This document shows positions 9,854 to 17,914 of a stretch of DNA of 64,000 nucleotides, in pieces. Origin of the DNA: Deltaproteobacteria bacterium (GTDB lineage Bacteria; Myxococcota_A; UBA9160; SMWR01); NCBI GenBank assembly GCA_019310965.1, contig JAFDDG010000012.1:24076-88075 (forward strand), read 5' to 3'. Position 1 is the stretch's first letter; every line of letters starts with the position of its first letter. The notes beneath the pieces are model-generated. The model saw only the letters and a list, made by a program, of their open reading frames with translations. It did not search any database and was not told where the DNA came from. A program made the translations under genes and the position numbers.

Positions 9854-10154
9854 CGCCTCTGGGTCCTCTTCGCCGGGGGGGTGGTGAAATCCCTATCGGC
9901 GGATGCGGGTTCCCGGTTGAGCCACCGATGCGTTGCGGGCGCACGGAGACGCGAAATTGCCGGTTGCTGATGGGGCCGCCCGCAAATGCGGGGCCAAAGG
10001 CCATCTCATGAACCCCGACCGAGCCAGGCGCCTGAATCCGGCCCGAGATCAAGGCGCGAAATCGCAGCTCTAGCCGTCGCGGGGCGAGAGCTCGCAACGC
10101 AGAGATCGGGTCGAAGGCAGATGATTGGCGACCCAGGGGTTTACGAGATGGCCT
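9854..10154. other. intergenic region upstream of mreB
   Basis: About 300 bp without a convincing gene, between the end of the Pup-proteasome gene run and mreB. It should hold the mreB promoter. Only small GC-rich hairpins are visible, for example CCCGC/GCGGG around AAAT near 9978. I see no RNA gene. Confidence 0.5.
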
Positions 10155-10502
10155 CTAGCGCCCCTGCTCGGGATCCCGCTTTACGAGCTCGGAGAGCTCG
10201 GAGACGATCGAGCGCAGATCGCCGAGATGCGCGCGGTGGGCGGAGACGGCGGCCTCGGCAGCGGAGAGTTCGGTCTCGAGCTCGCCGATCGCGTTCTCCA
10301 GCAAGCCGACCTGGACGACTAGACCCGTGGCCCGGCGATTCTCGAGTGCAAGCCCCAGGAGCGCGACAGCCAGGAGCCCGAGCAGCGCCCACAGGGACCA
10401 ACGGCCAACCCGCGGCGTCTCGTCCCCCGGTACCGGCTCGCTCGAACCCGGCCTCGAGTCGCCGTCCGGAACCACCTCCAGCTTCGGACGCGCTTCGGAC
10501 AC
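10155..10502 (-). CDS. small membrane-anchored coiled-coil protein after pafA
   Basis: The 115-residue product has a charged 33-residue N-terminal tail, one transmembrane segment (SLWALLGLLAVALLGLAL), then a heptad-like helix with VQVGLLENAIGELETELSAAEAAVSAHRAHLGDLRSIVSELSELV. This gives a bitopic protein with a coiled coil, probably on the periplasmic side. Codon use is like its neighbours. The start appears to be GTG with no clear Shine-Dalgarno, 62 bp after pafA on the same strand. It is therefore a candidate last gene of the Pup-proteasome operon. No known family was recognised; the layout superficially recalls FtsB/FtsL-like proteins. Confidence 0.65.
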   Translation of the reverse strand: MSEARPKLEVVPDGDSRPGSSEPVPGDETPRVGRWSLWALLGLLAVALLGLALENRRATGLVVQVGLLENAIGELETELSAAEAAVSAHRAHLGDLRSIVSELSELVKRDPEQGR

Positions 10503-10518
10503 GACTAACGCCGCCGCC

Positions 10519-10540
10519 AGGCCGCAGGCCGCACAGCGAG
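10519..10540. repeat. third copy of 22-bp dispersed repeat (inverted)
   Basis: AGGCCGCAGGCCGCACAGCGAG is the reverse complement of the repeat at 3104-3125 and 3155-3176 with one mismatch. It lies in the gap between pafA and the small membrane protein gene. Confidence 0.55.
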
Positions 10541-10564
10541 CCCGACCGGAGCGAGCTGCACGAG

Positions 10565-11971
10565 CTAGCTCTGGATGACGAGCTTCGAGAGGCTCGTCTT
10601 GCGCAGGTTGGTCTTCTGGATCGTGCGCACCAGCTCGGCGACCTTCTCGATGTCGGTCTCGAACGGATTGTTGCAGATGACGCGCACGTTCAGCAGGTTG
10701 CCTAGGCGGATGTTCGACCAGTCCAGGTCGTACTGGATCGAGTTCTGCCGCGCGAGCTTGATGAACTCGCCGCGCATTCGCGCGCGGGTGTCCGGCGGCG
10801 GCTCGGTCTTGCCCTTGATGATCTCCTCATCCTCGAGCACCCGCTCCACCGATCCCGCCCGCTCGAGCAGGTAGTAGAGACCTCGGTTCATGCGGATGTC
10901 GTGGTATTGAAGATCGAGCATGAAGACGCGCGGATCGTTCCAGGTGGTGTCCTTGCGATCGATGTAGGACTGGATCATCCGGCGCTTGATCAACCAGTCG
11001 ATGTGGCGATCGAGCTTGTCGGGATCGGAGTCGAGACAATCGAGCGAGAACTGCCACATCTCGACGGCCATCTTGAGCTCGTCGGAGACGGGGTACTGCT
11101 CGAGGTACTTCTGTGCCATCTCGCAATACTCGCGCTGGATATTGATCGGCGAATACTCGCGGCCGTTGTCCAGCCGCAACTTGCGCTTGCAGGTCGTGTC
11201 GTAGGAGATGTCCTTGATCGCCTTGACCGGGTTGCGCAGGGTGAAATCCTGATTGATGTAGTTGTCCTCGATCATCTGGAGGACCACGGCACAAGTGCCG
11301 ATCTTCAGGAAGTTCGTGTACTCGGACATATTCGAGTCGCCCACGATCACGTGCAACCGGCGGTACTTCTCCCGGTCCGCGTGGGGCTCGTCGCGGGTGT
11401 TGATGATCGAGCGGTCGTTGGTCGTGGTGCCCGAGATCTTCTGGTAGATGTGCTGGGCACGCTGGCTGACGCAGTAGTGCACGCCGTCCTGGGTCTGGAA
11501 GACCTTGCCCGCACCGGTATAGATCTGGCGCGTCACCAAGAAGGGAATCAACTGCTCGGCCAGGTAATAGAAGTCGACATCCCGGTCGACGAGGTAGTTC
11601 TCGTGGCAGCCGTAGCTGTTGCCGACGAAGTCGGTGTTGTTCTTGAAGATCGAGAGCTTCCCGGCAATGCGCTCGTCGCGAATCTTCTCCTCGGCGTAGA
11701 TCTGGAGGTCCTCGAGGATTCGCTCGCCGGCCTTGTCGTAGAGGATCACGTCTCGCGGCGACGCGCACTCCGGCGTGGCGTACTCCGGGTGGCAGCCGGT
11801 GTCCTGGTAGAAGCGGGCACCGTTTTCGAGGAAGACGTTGAGGAAGTGCTCGGTGGTAATCAGCTTCTCGAAGAGGAAGCGGATCGCCTTCTCTACGGGC
11901 AGCGTCTTCCGCCCTTCGGGCGTGAAGATGATGCCGTACTCGGTTTCGACGCCGTAAATCCGCTTCTGCAC
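10565..11971 (-). CDS. pafA: Pup-protein ligase PafA
   Basis: PafA uses ATP to join the C-terminal glutamate of deamidated Pup to substrate lysines. The 468-residue protein begins RIYGVETEYGIIF, the ExEYG nucleotide-site signature of the PafA/Dop carboxylate-amine ligase family. It continues with NGARFYQDTGCHPEYATPE, FKNNTDFVGNSYGCHENY and NTRDEPHADREKYRRLHVIVGDSNMSEY. It lacks the extra loop found after the first motif in Dop, which separates it from the paralogue at 13811-15295. It is 23 bp downstream of prcA in the same operon. Confidence 0.96.
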   Translation of the reverse strand: MQKRIYGVETEYGIIFTPEGRKTLPVEKAIRFLFEKLITTEHFLNVFLENGARFYQDTGCHPEYATPECASPRDVILYDKAGERILEDLQIYAEEKIRDERIAGKLSIFKNNTDFVGNSYGCHENYLVDRDVDFYYLAEQLIPFLVTRQIYTGAGKVFQTQDGVHYCVSQRAQHIYQKISGTTTNDRSIINTRDEPHADREKYRRLHVIVGDSNMSEYTNFLKIGTCAVVLQMIEDNYINQDFTLRNPVKAIKDISYDTTCKRKLRLDNGREYSPINIQREYCEMAQKYLEQYPVSDELKMAVEMWQFSLDCLDSDPDKLDRHIDWLIKRRMIQSYIDRKDTTWNDPRVFMLDLQYHDIRMNRGLYYLLERAGSVERVLEDEEIIKGKTEPPPDTRARMRGEFIKLARQNSIQYDLDWSNIRLGNLLNVRVICNNPFETDIEKVAELVRTIQKTNLRKTSLSKLVIQS

Positions 11972-11994
11972 TAGGCCGTCCGCCGGATGGGAGT

Positions 11995-12693
11995 CTAGCC
12001 CCCCAGATAGTCCCTCAGTGTATCGGCGAATAGGCGGTGAAACTTGCGTCCCGTCCGACTCCCATCTAACACACAGACTTCGAGGTTTTCCGGCGACACT
12101 TGCGGCTGCGCTTCCGCCGCACGTTGCAGTGCGTTGCGCCCGAGACGCAGCGCATCACGCAGAGAGAGGCCATCCCGGTACTCGTCGCGCAAGTAGCCGG
12201 CAAGATCGTCCGCGGCCCCCCCGATCACACAGAAGCCCGAGTGGTCGCTGATGCTGCCGTCGAACGTCACGCGGTAGATGGCGTTTCGTTCGTGACCGGC
12301 CAGCGTGGGGTCGCCCACCTCGGCCACGATCACCTCCGCCTCGAGCGGCTTGAGCTCCCGAGTGAAGACGTCGCCGATCACCTGCGAATAAGCGTTGGCG
12401 AGGGCTTTTGCCCTCACATCGTCCCGCGAGTAGGCGTAGCCCTTGGTGTCTGCGTAGCGTACGCCGACCTTCCGCAGCTGGTCGAACTCGCTGAACTTGC
12501 CCACGCCCGCGAAGGCAATGCGGTCGTAGATCTCGCCAATCTTCATCAGCGAGGACGGATTCTCCGCCATGATGGCAACGCCGCCCTCGAACTCCAGGGT
12601 CACGCTGGGCTTGCCGCGGGCGATACCCTTGCGGGCGTACTCCGCCTTGTCCTGCATCACCTGCTCGGGCGACACGTAGAACGGCATGCTCAT
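11995..12693 (-). CDS. prcA: 20S proteasome alpha subunit
   Basis: PrcA forms the outer rings of the bacterial 20S proteasome and gates substrate entry. The 232-residue product starts MSMPFYVSPEQVMQDKAEYARKGIARGK, closely matching the actinobacterial alpha N-terminus that forms the gate. It continues with AENPSSLMKIGEIYDRIAFAGVGKFSEFDQLR and DTKGYAYSRDDVRAKALANAYSQ. The ATG overlaps the prcB stop (ATGA), so the two subunits are translationally coupled. The ORF extends further upstream, but that part is out-of-frame prcB sequence. Confidence 0.96.
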   Translation of the reverse strand: MSMPFYVSPEQVMQDKAEYARKGIARGKPSVTLEFEGGVAIMAENPSSLMKIGEIYDRIAFAGVGKFSEFDQLRKVGVRYADTKGYAYSRDDVRAKALANAYSQVIGDVFTRELKPLEAEVIVAEVGDPTLAGHERNAIYRVTFDGSISDHSGFCVIGGAADDLAGYLRDEYRDGLSLRDALRLGRNALQRAAEAQPQVSPENLEVCVLDGSRTGRKFHRLFADTLRDYLGG

Positions 12694-13469
12694 GACGAGA
12701 CCCCCACGATCGAGCGATATGCAGCTTCGACGGCGGTGTCGTCCGCGCGTTCGACGCCCCGTTCCGTACAGAAACACACGATGGGAAAGATGCGACGCTG
12801 CAGATCGACGCCGCCGGTGGCGCGATCCTGATCGGCGGCGTCCGTCAACGCCTGTACCGCGTTGCGCAGCCCGTCTTCCTGGCCCCCATTGATGTCGTGA
12901 CTCTTCTTCAACGACTCGCCGGCGTAGAGACCGCCCGAGCCGGTGGCCTCGAATTCGGTCTCCTCGTAACGACCACCGGTGACGTCGAACTTCCAGAGCC
13001 GCCCCTGACGGCGGCGCAGGTCGTAGCCGGCAAAGAGCGGCACGACCACCAATCCCTGCATGGCGGCCGGCAGGTTGGCGCGGATCATCTGGGAGAGCTT
13101 GTTGGCCTTGCCGTCGATCTCGAGGGGCTCGCCCTCGATCTTCTCGTAGTGCTCCAGTTCGATGCGCATGAGCCGCGCCATCTCGATGGCGGGCCCGGCC
13201 GCACCGGCGATGGCCATCAGTGAGTAATTATCCGTCGCGAACACCTTCTCGATGTCGCGGGACGCCACGCGATGGCCCTCAGTGGCGAGGCGGTCGCCGG
13301 CCACGATCACGCCGTCGCGGTACTTGAACGAAAGCACCGTGGTCCCGTGCGGCACCTTGGAGGCGTCGAACGACTCGGCCACGCGCGAGTAATCCGCACG
13401 CAAGTGAGCGTAGTCTACCTGCAGGAGCTCCGAAAAACTGGAACCCCTGTATTTCCCACCGATCTGCAA
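12690..13469 (-). CDS. prcB: 20S proteasome beta subunit (catalytic)
   Basis: PrcB is the proteolytic subunit, an N-terminal-nucleophile hydrolase made as a precursor. The mature chain starts at Thr43 of my model (HG|TTVLSFKY). In mature numbering Thr1, Asp17 (AGDR) and Lys33 (DIEKVF) are all present, so it should be active. The propeptide contains SSFSELLQ, like the SSFTDFL of Mycobacterium PrcB. The ORF runs to 13814, but that upstream part overlaps pup in another frame. I place the start at TTG 13469, with AAGGGGGG just before it; GTG 13496 is an alternative. This gives 259 residues. Confidence 0.93.
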   Translation of the reverse strand: MQIGGKYRGSSFSELLQVDYAHLRADYSRVAESFDASKVPHGTTVLSFKYRDGVIVAGDRLATEGHRVASRDIEKVFATDNYSLMAIAGAAGPAIEMARLMRIELEHYEKIEGEPLEIDGKANKLSQMIRANLPAAMQGLVVVPLFAGYDLRRRQGRLWKFDVTGGRYEETEFEATGSGGLYAGESLKKSHDINGGQEDGLRNAVQALTDAADQDRATGGVDLQRRIFPIVCFCTERGVERADDTAVEAAYRSIVGVSS

Positions 13470-13531
13470 GGCAACCCCCCTTCCCCTGTGCAGCACCGTG
13501 GCATCGCCGCGCCGGTCTGCCGGCGCCTCGA

Positions 13532-13792
13532 CTATTGCCCGCCGCGCTGAACGTAATTCTTGACGAATTCTTCCGCGTTCTCTTCCAGCACCTCGTCGAT
13601 CTCGTCGACGAGCGCATCCATCTCTTCCTTGAGCTTCTCGCCCTTCTTCGCCAGCTTCTGGCCACCGTCGCCGGACGCTTCGTCCTCGCCCCCACCGCCC
13701 TTCTTCGGCGCCTGCTTCTGGCCCGACTCCGCTGCCGAGACGATCGGCAGGGCATCCGGGCGATGGATCAACGTCGTATTCAGTACTCGCAT
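13532..13792 (-). CDS. pup: prokaryotic ubiquitin-like protein Pup
   Basis: Pup is the small, largely disordered protein tag conjugated to lysines for proteasomal degradation. The C-terminal half (EKLKEEMDALVDEIDEVLEE, then NAEEFVKNYVQRGGQ) is an almost textbook Pup: the Mpa-binding helix followed by the GGQ end that Dop must deamidate to GGE. The middle is Gly/Lys/Asp-rich (PKKGGGGEDE). The open frame is 86 residues from its only ATG, with about 20 extra N-terminal residues (MRVLNTTLIHRPDALPIVSA) compared with 60-70-residue Pups. It sits 18 bp after dop and 62 bp before prcB. Confidence 0.95.
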   Translation of the reverse strand: MRVLNTTLIHRPDALPIVSAAESGQKQAPKKGGGGEDEASGDGGQKLAKKGEKLKEEMDALVDEIDEVLEENAEEFVKNYVQRGGQ

Positions 13793-13810
13793 GGCTCTCT
13801 CTCGCGCGGG

Positions 13811-15295
13811 TCAAGCCCGCAAATTCTTGACCAGATCGGCGGCAGTGGGCGAACGATCGAGCAACTCGGAAACGTGGGCACGAGAGCCCTTGAGCGGCTC
13901 TGCCATCGTAATACGCCGGACCGGCTCATCATCGACACTGAACGAAATCGAATCCCAGTTCACCCCGAAGACCGCCGAGCCGTAGCGACGCAAACACTCG
14001 CCGCGGAAGAACGCACGCGTGTCTTCCGGCGGCGCCGTGATCGCAGCAATGATCTCTTCATCGGTCGCGATGCGTTCGGCACGTCCCTGTCGTTCCAGCA
14101 TGAAGTATAGGCCTTTGTCCTGCCGCAGGTCGTGGTACTGCAGGTCCAGCATCTGCACCTGAGGTGCGCCCCAATCGAGGCCCTTGCGCTCCTTGAAGCT
14201 CTCGATGAGAGCCTTCTTCATCACCCAGTCGACCTGCGTTGCGAGTTCCATTGGATCTCGCTCGAGTGCGTCGAGCGCTGCCGCCCATTTGCCGATGATA
14301 TCGCGCTCCCATTCCTGGCTGGTGCGACCCGCCAGGTACTTTTCCGCGAGCGTCAGATACTCCCGCTGGACCTGCACGGCAGTCCAGTGTTTCCCGTTCT
14401 CCATTGCCAGCTCGACGCGACAACTCGGATCGTGAGAAACCTCCTTGATGGCGCGCACCGGATCGCGCAACGAGAGGCTGCGGTCGATGGCGCCGTCTTC
14501 GATCATCGAGAGCACGAGGGTCGTGACGCCCTGGCGCAGATAGATCGTGTACTCGGAGAGATTCGCATCGCCCACGATCACGTGCAGCCGCCGGTACTTC
14601 TCGCGGTCGGCGTGGGGCTCGTCCCGGGTGTTTATGATCGGCCGCTTCACCATCGTGTCGAGGGCGACCTCTGTCTCGAAAAAATCGGCCCGCTGGGAGA
14701 TCTGATAGTCGCAGGGCTGGCTGCGGTTCTCGCTGCCCACCTTGCCGGCCCCACAGTAGATCTGCCTGGTCGCGAAGAAGGGCATCAGGTGCTCCACCAC
14801 CTGCTTGAAGGAGGTGCGACGGTCCATGAGATAGTTCTCGTGGGCTCCGTAGCTGTTGCCCTTGCGATCGCTGTTGTTCTTGTAGAGCAGCATCTGCATG
14901 CCAGCCGGCAACAGCGCGTTGGCCTCGCGGCGGCTGGCCTCGATGATGCGCTCCCCCGCCTTCTCGTGGATCACCAGATCGCGCGGGTTCGTCACTTCAG
15001 GACACGAGTACTCCGGGTGTGCGTGATCCACGTAGTAGCGGGCGCCGTTGATCAGCGTCTTGTTGCGGGCGATGTTCTCCTGCTGGTTCGGGGTGTACTT
15101 CTCCCCCTCGACCGTGAACCCGCGCGCGTCCGCCAGCGGATTCTCCTGATCGTAGTCCCACAGGATCTCGCCCGCGTGATCCTCCCGGTAGGCATTGACC
15201 AGGAGCACGCAGCTCGAAATGGGATCGAAGTCGGGATCACCTTTGACAGTGATCCCGTACTCGATCTCCGTACCCATCACCTTCGGAATTGCCAT
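13811..15295 (-). CDS. dop: Pup deamidase/depupylase Dop
   Basis: Dop deamidates the Pup C-terminal Gln to Glu and also removes Pup from substrates. The 494-residue protein is a PafA paralogue starting MAIPKVMGTEIEYGITV. After the first strand it has an insertion (SCVLLVNAYREDHAGEILWDYDQENPLADARGFTVEGE), the place of the Dop-loop that distinguishes Dop from PafA. Later motifs are NGARYYVDHAHPEYSCPE, YKNNSDRKGNSYGAHENY and NTRDEPHADREKYRRLHVIVGDANLSEY. It lies between mpa (27 bp) and pup (18 bp). Its presence fits the GGQ-ended Pup. Confidence 0.96.
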   Translation of the reverse strand: MAIPKVMGTEIEYGITVKGDPDFDPISSCVLLVNAYREDHAGEILWDYDQENPLADARGFTVEGEKYTPNQQENIARNKTLINGARYYVDHAHPEYSCPEVTNPRDLVIHEKAGERIIEASRREANALLPAGMQMLLYKNNSDRKGNSYGAHENYLMDRRTSFKQVVEHLMPFFATRQIYCGAGKVGSENRSQPCDYQISQRADFFETEVALDTMVKRPIINTRDEPHADREKYRRLHVIVGDANLSEYTIYLRQGVTTLVLSMIEDGAIDRSLSLRDPVRAIKEVSHDPSCRVELAMENGKHWTAVQVQREYLTLAEKYLAGRTSQEWERDIIGKWAAALDALERDPMELATQVDWVMKKALIESFKERKGLDWGAPQVQMLDLQYHDLRQDKGLYFMLERQGRAERIATDEEIIAAITAPPEDTRAFFRGECLRRYGSAVFGVNWDSISFSVDDEPVRRITMAEPLKGSRAHVSELLDRSPTAADLVKNLRA

Positions 15296-15322
15296 CAGTT
15301 CTCCGGCGCGGAGCGCGCCCTT

Positions 15323-17167
15323 CTAGAGATACTGGCCCGAGGTGACTTCGTTCTCAATCGACTGTTCCTTGCGACTGAGGTTGGTCATGAGCGTGCGCAC
15401 ATTGATGATGCGCTCGCCCTTGCGGCCCGAGATGCGGGCCCAGTCGTCGGGATTCGTGGTGTTGGGCAGGTCTTCGTTCTCCTTGAATTCCTCGTTGACG
15501 GCCTCGATCATGTCGTCGACGTGGATCCCGCGCTCACCGTGGTCGATCGTGCGCTTGACCGCCTTCTTCTTCGCCCGCGCGACGATGTTCTCGATCATCG
15601 CACCGCTCGAGAAGTCCTTGAAGTAGAAGATCTCGCGCTCGCCCTTGGCGTATGTCACCTCGAGGAACTTGTTTTCGTCGTCCGTGCGGTACATCCGCTC
15701 GATCGTCTCGTCGACCATGCTCTTCGCGATCTCTTCGGGCACACTGCCGTACCTGTCCACCGCTTTCTGGTGGAAGGGCAGGTCCGCCGTCAGGTACTTG
15801 GAGAAGATCTCGCGCGCGGCGTCCGCGTTGGGGCGCTGCACCTTGATCTTCAGATCCAGCCGACCAGGCCGCAGCACGGCCGGATCGATCAGATCCTGCC
15901 GATTGCTGGCACCGATCACGATCACGTTGTTGAGTGACTCGACGCCGTCGATCTCCGCCAGGAACTGGGCGACGACCGTGGCCTCCATGTCCGAGGAGAT
16001 CCCCGAACCGCGCATGCGGAACAGCGAGTCCATCTCGTCGAAGAAGATCACGACCGGCACGTCTTCACTGGCCTTGTCGCGAGCCTTCTTGAAGACCTCG
16101 CGCAGCTTGTGCTCCGTCTCGCCCACGTACTTGTTGAGGAGTTCGGGGCCCTTCACGTTCAGGAAGTACGACTTGGTCGCCTGGCCCGTGCGCTTCTCGA
16201 TGCTCTTGGCGAGGCTATTGGCCACCGCCTTGGCAATCAGCGTCTTGCCGCAGCCTGGCGGGCCATAGAGCAGGATGCCCTTCGGCGGTCGCAGCTTGTG
16301 CTCCGCGAAGACCTCCGGGTGTATGTAGGGCAGCTCGACCGAATCGCGCAGCTTCTCGATCTGCTCCGCGAGCCCGCCGATATTCTCATAGGTAACGTCC
16401 GGGATCTCCTCGAGCACCACCTCTTCCACCACCGACTTCGGCAGCTTCTCGAAGGCGTAGTGCGTGCGCGGGTCGAAGAGCACGTGATCGCCCACCTTGA
16501 GCTTCTCACTGCGCAGCGGCTCGGAGAGCGTCACCACGCGCTCGTCGTCGGTGTGGCCCAGCACGATCGCGCGGTTGTCGGCCAGCAGATCGACGACCGA
16601 CGCGATCTCGCCGCGAGGCTGGTAGCCCGCACCTTCCACGACGTTGAAGGCTTCGTTCAGGACGACGAGTTGGCCTTCTTCGAAGGTGAAGGCATCGAGA
16701 TTGGGGTGCACGTTCACCCGCATCTGGCGGCCGTCCACGAAGATCTCGCAAGTACCGTCCTTGTTCGCGCGGTTGAAGAGGCCGTAGTTGTTCGGCGGCG
16801 CGCAGAGCTTGTCGACCTCTTCCTTCAGGAGCTCGACCTGCTGCTTGGCCTCCTGCAACACGGAGACGAGGCGCTCGTTCTGGCGCTCGGCGTCGGCGGC
16901 CTGCTCGCGAGTGAGGTGGTAGCGGCGGCGCAGCGCCTCGAACTCCACCACCATGCGATCGAGCCGGCGCCGAAACTCGTCGGAGTCTCCACCGAAGAGC
17001 CGCACCGCATCCTGCAGGTCTTCGACCTCGTCGCGGTAGGAGCGGGCTTCGCCCGGCTCCCGAGCTTCACCCGATGCGTCTTCGCCGCGCGGCGAAGAGG
17101 AGGAGATCCTCCGCATCACGTCGTGTACGAAGCTCTTCTTGCCAGAACCCGAATCGAACTCGCTCAT
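15323..17167 (-). CDS. mpa: proteasome-activating AAA+ ATPase Mpa/ARC
   Basis: Mpa (ARC) is the hexameric ring ATPase that captures Pup through N-terminal coiled coils, unfolds substrates and feeds the 20S core. The 614-residue protein has a coiled coil at about residues 55-120, OB-fold interdomain sequence, then one AAA module. The AAA module shows Walker A GPPGCGKT, Walker B VVIFFDEMDS and the second region of homology SNRQDLIDPAVLRPGR. It ends in GQYL, the C-terminal tail that inserts into alpha-ring pockets. ATG is preceded by GAGGAG. It is the first gene of the operon after a leader of several hundred bases. Confidence 0.97.
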   Translation of the reverse strand: MSEFDSGSGKKSFVHDVMRRISSSSPRGEDASGEAREPGEARSYRDEVEDLQDAVRLFGGDSDEFRRRLDRMVVEFEALRRRYHLTREQAADAERQNERLVSVLQEAKQQVELLKEEVDKLCAPPNNYGLFNRANKDGTCEIFVDGRQMRVNVHPNLDAFTFEEGQLVVLNEAFNVVEGAGYQPRGEIASVVDLLADNRAIVLGHTDDERVVTLSEPLRSEKLKVGDHVLFDPRTHYAFEKLPKSVVEEVVLEEIPDVTYENIGGLAEQIEKLRDSVELPYIHPEVFAEHKLRPPKGILLYGPPGCGKTLIAKAVANSLAKSIEKRTGQATKSYFLNVKGPELLNKYVGETEHKLREVFKKARDKASEDVPVVIFFDEMDSLFRMRGSGISSDMEATVVAQFLAEIDGVESLNNVIVIGASNRQDLIDPAVLRPGRLDLKIKVQRPNADAAREIFSKYLTADLPFHQKAVDRYGSVPEEIAKSMVDETIERMYRTDDENKFLEVTYAKGEREIFYFKDFSSGAMIENIVARAKKKAVKRTIDHGERGIHVDDMIEAVNEEFKENEDLPNTTNPDDWARISGRKGERIINVRTLMTNLSRKEQSIENEVTSGQYL

Positions 17168-17521
17168 GCCGACATCTCCTCATTCACCGGCCCCCACGCC
17201 GGGGACTCGTCGTCCTGGTGAACGAGTAAGCAAGGACCGTGCCGCAACCCGCGACTCCGGCCCCAAGCCAAGAGTAACGTCGAAGTGCGCAGGCACCTCC
17301 GCCCATTCGAGTGAAACGGTAAGACACGCAGGTGGCTTGCACCCGCGGCCAAGGATATCGAAGCTGAAACGCCTGGTGCGATCATGCTAGAGCCCCCCTC
17401 CCAGCCTGCATTTCGGGCAAACGCAGCTGACCGGTGCGCCAACTCTCTGGCCGGCACGACTCGTGGGGGAAATGCTAAAAACGCCGAACCTCTCGAAAAC
17501 ACGCGCTTTTTACCGATTTCG
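17168..17521 (-). other. long leader of the mpa operon
   Basis: About 350 bp between a putative promoter and mpa. A 73-codon open frame beginning near 17385 would end with a TGA overlapping the mpa ATG, but its codon use is unlike the neighbours, so I treat the stretch as untranslated leader. It may hold regulatory structure; none was recognised. Confidence 0.35.
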
Positions 17522-17549
17522 AGTCTACCCCACGGCCTAGGGGTGTCAA
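17522..17549 (-). promoter_or_regulatory. putative sigma-70-type promoter of the Pup-proteasome operon
   Basis: On the minus strand TTGACA (17544-17549) and TAGACT (17522-17527) are separated by 16 bp. The -35 is perfect; the -10 matches 4 of 6 bases of TATAAT. A 6-bp hairpin (GGGGTG/CACCCC) overlaps the -35. It points towards mpa. Confidence 0.35.
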
Positions 17550-17914
17550 CCGGCACCCCCAGTGCAGAACCTCCCGAAACCCCTCGCCTGCGCAGGCCTC
17601 CTGGATCTTGGACACCGGAGACGCCAGATGGATTCAGCCAGACGCGCAGCAGCGCCGGCACCCGCGGGCGGAACAGCCCGGCGGCCGGAGAGAACGGCGC
17701 TCCGGGCTTTCGCGAGTTGCGGGTGTGGTGCCGCCGCGCGATGCCTCCTTGCATGCGAATTGCCGGAGCTTTGACGCATCTCGCCGGCAGGTGGCGGCCG
17801 TTTGACGCTGCCGGCACCGCGCCAAAATTTGCGGCGCAGGGCTCTTCCCAGGAAACGCGCTGCCCTTCCAGGGCAATTCGCCGCCGAATGACGCGCATAC
17901 CGGCGCTCCGAATC
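17550..17914. other. intergenic region between lolA and the mpa promoter
   Basis: About 365 bp with no gene I can support. Open frames crossing it on both strands lack family similarity and neighbour-like codon use. No T-run terminator after lolA is evident. Confidence 0.5.
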
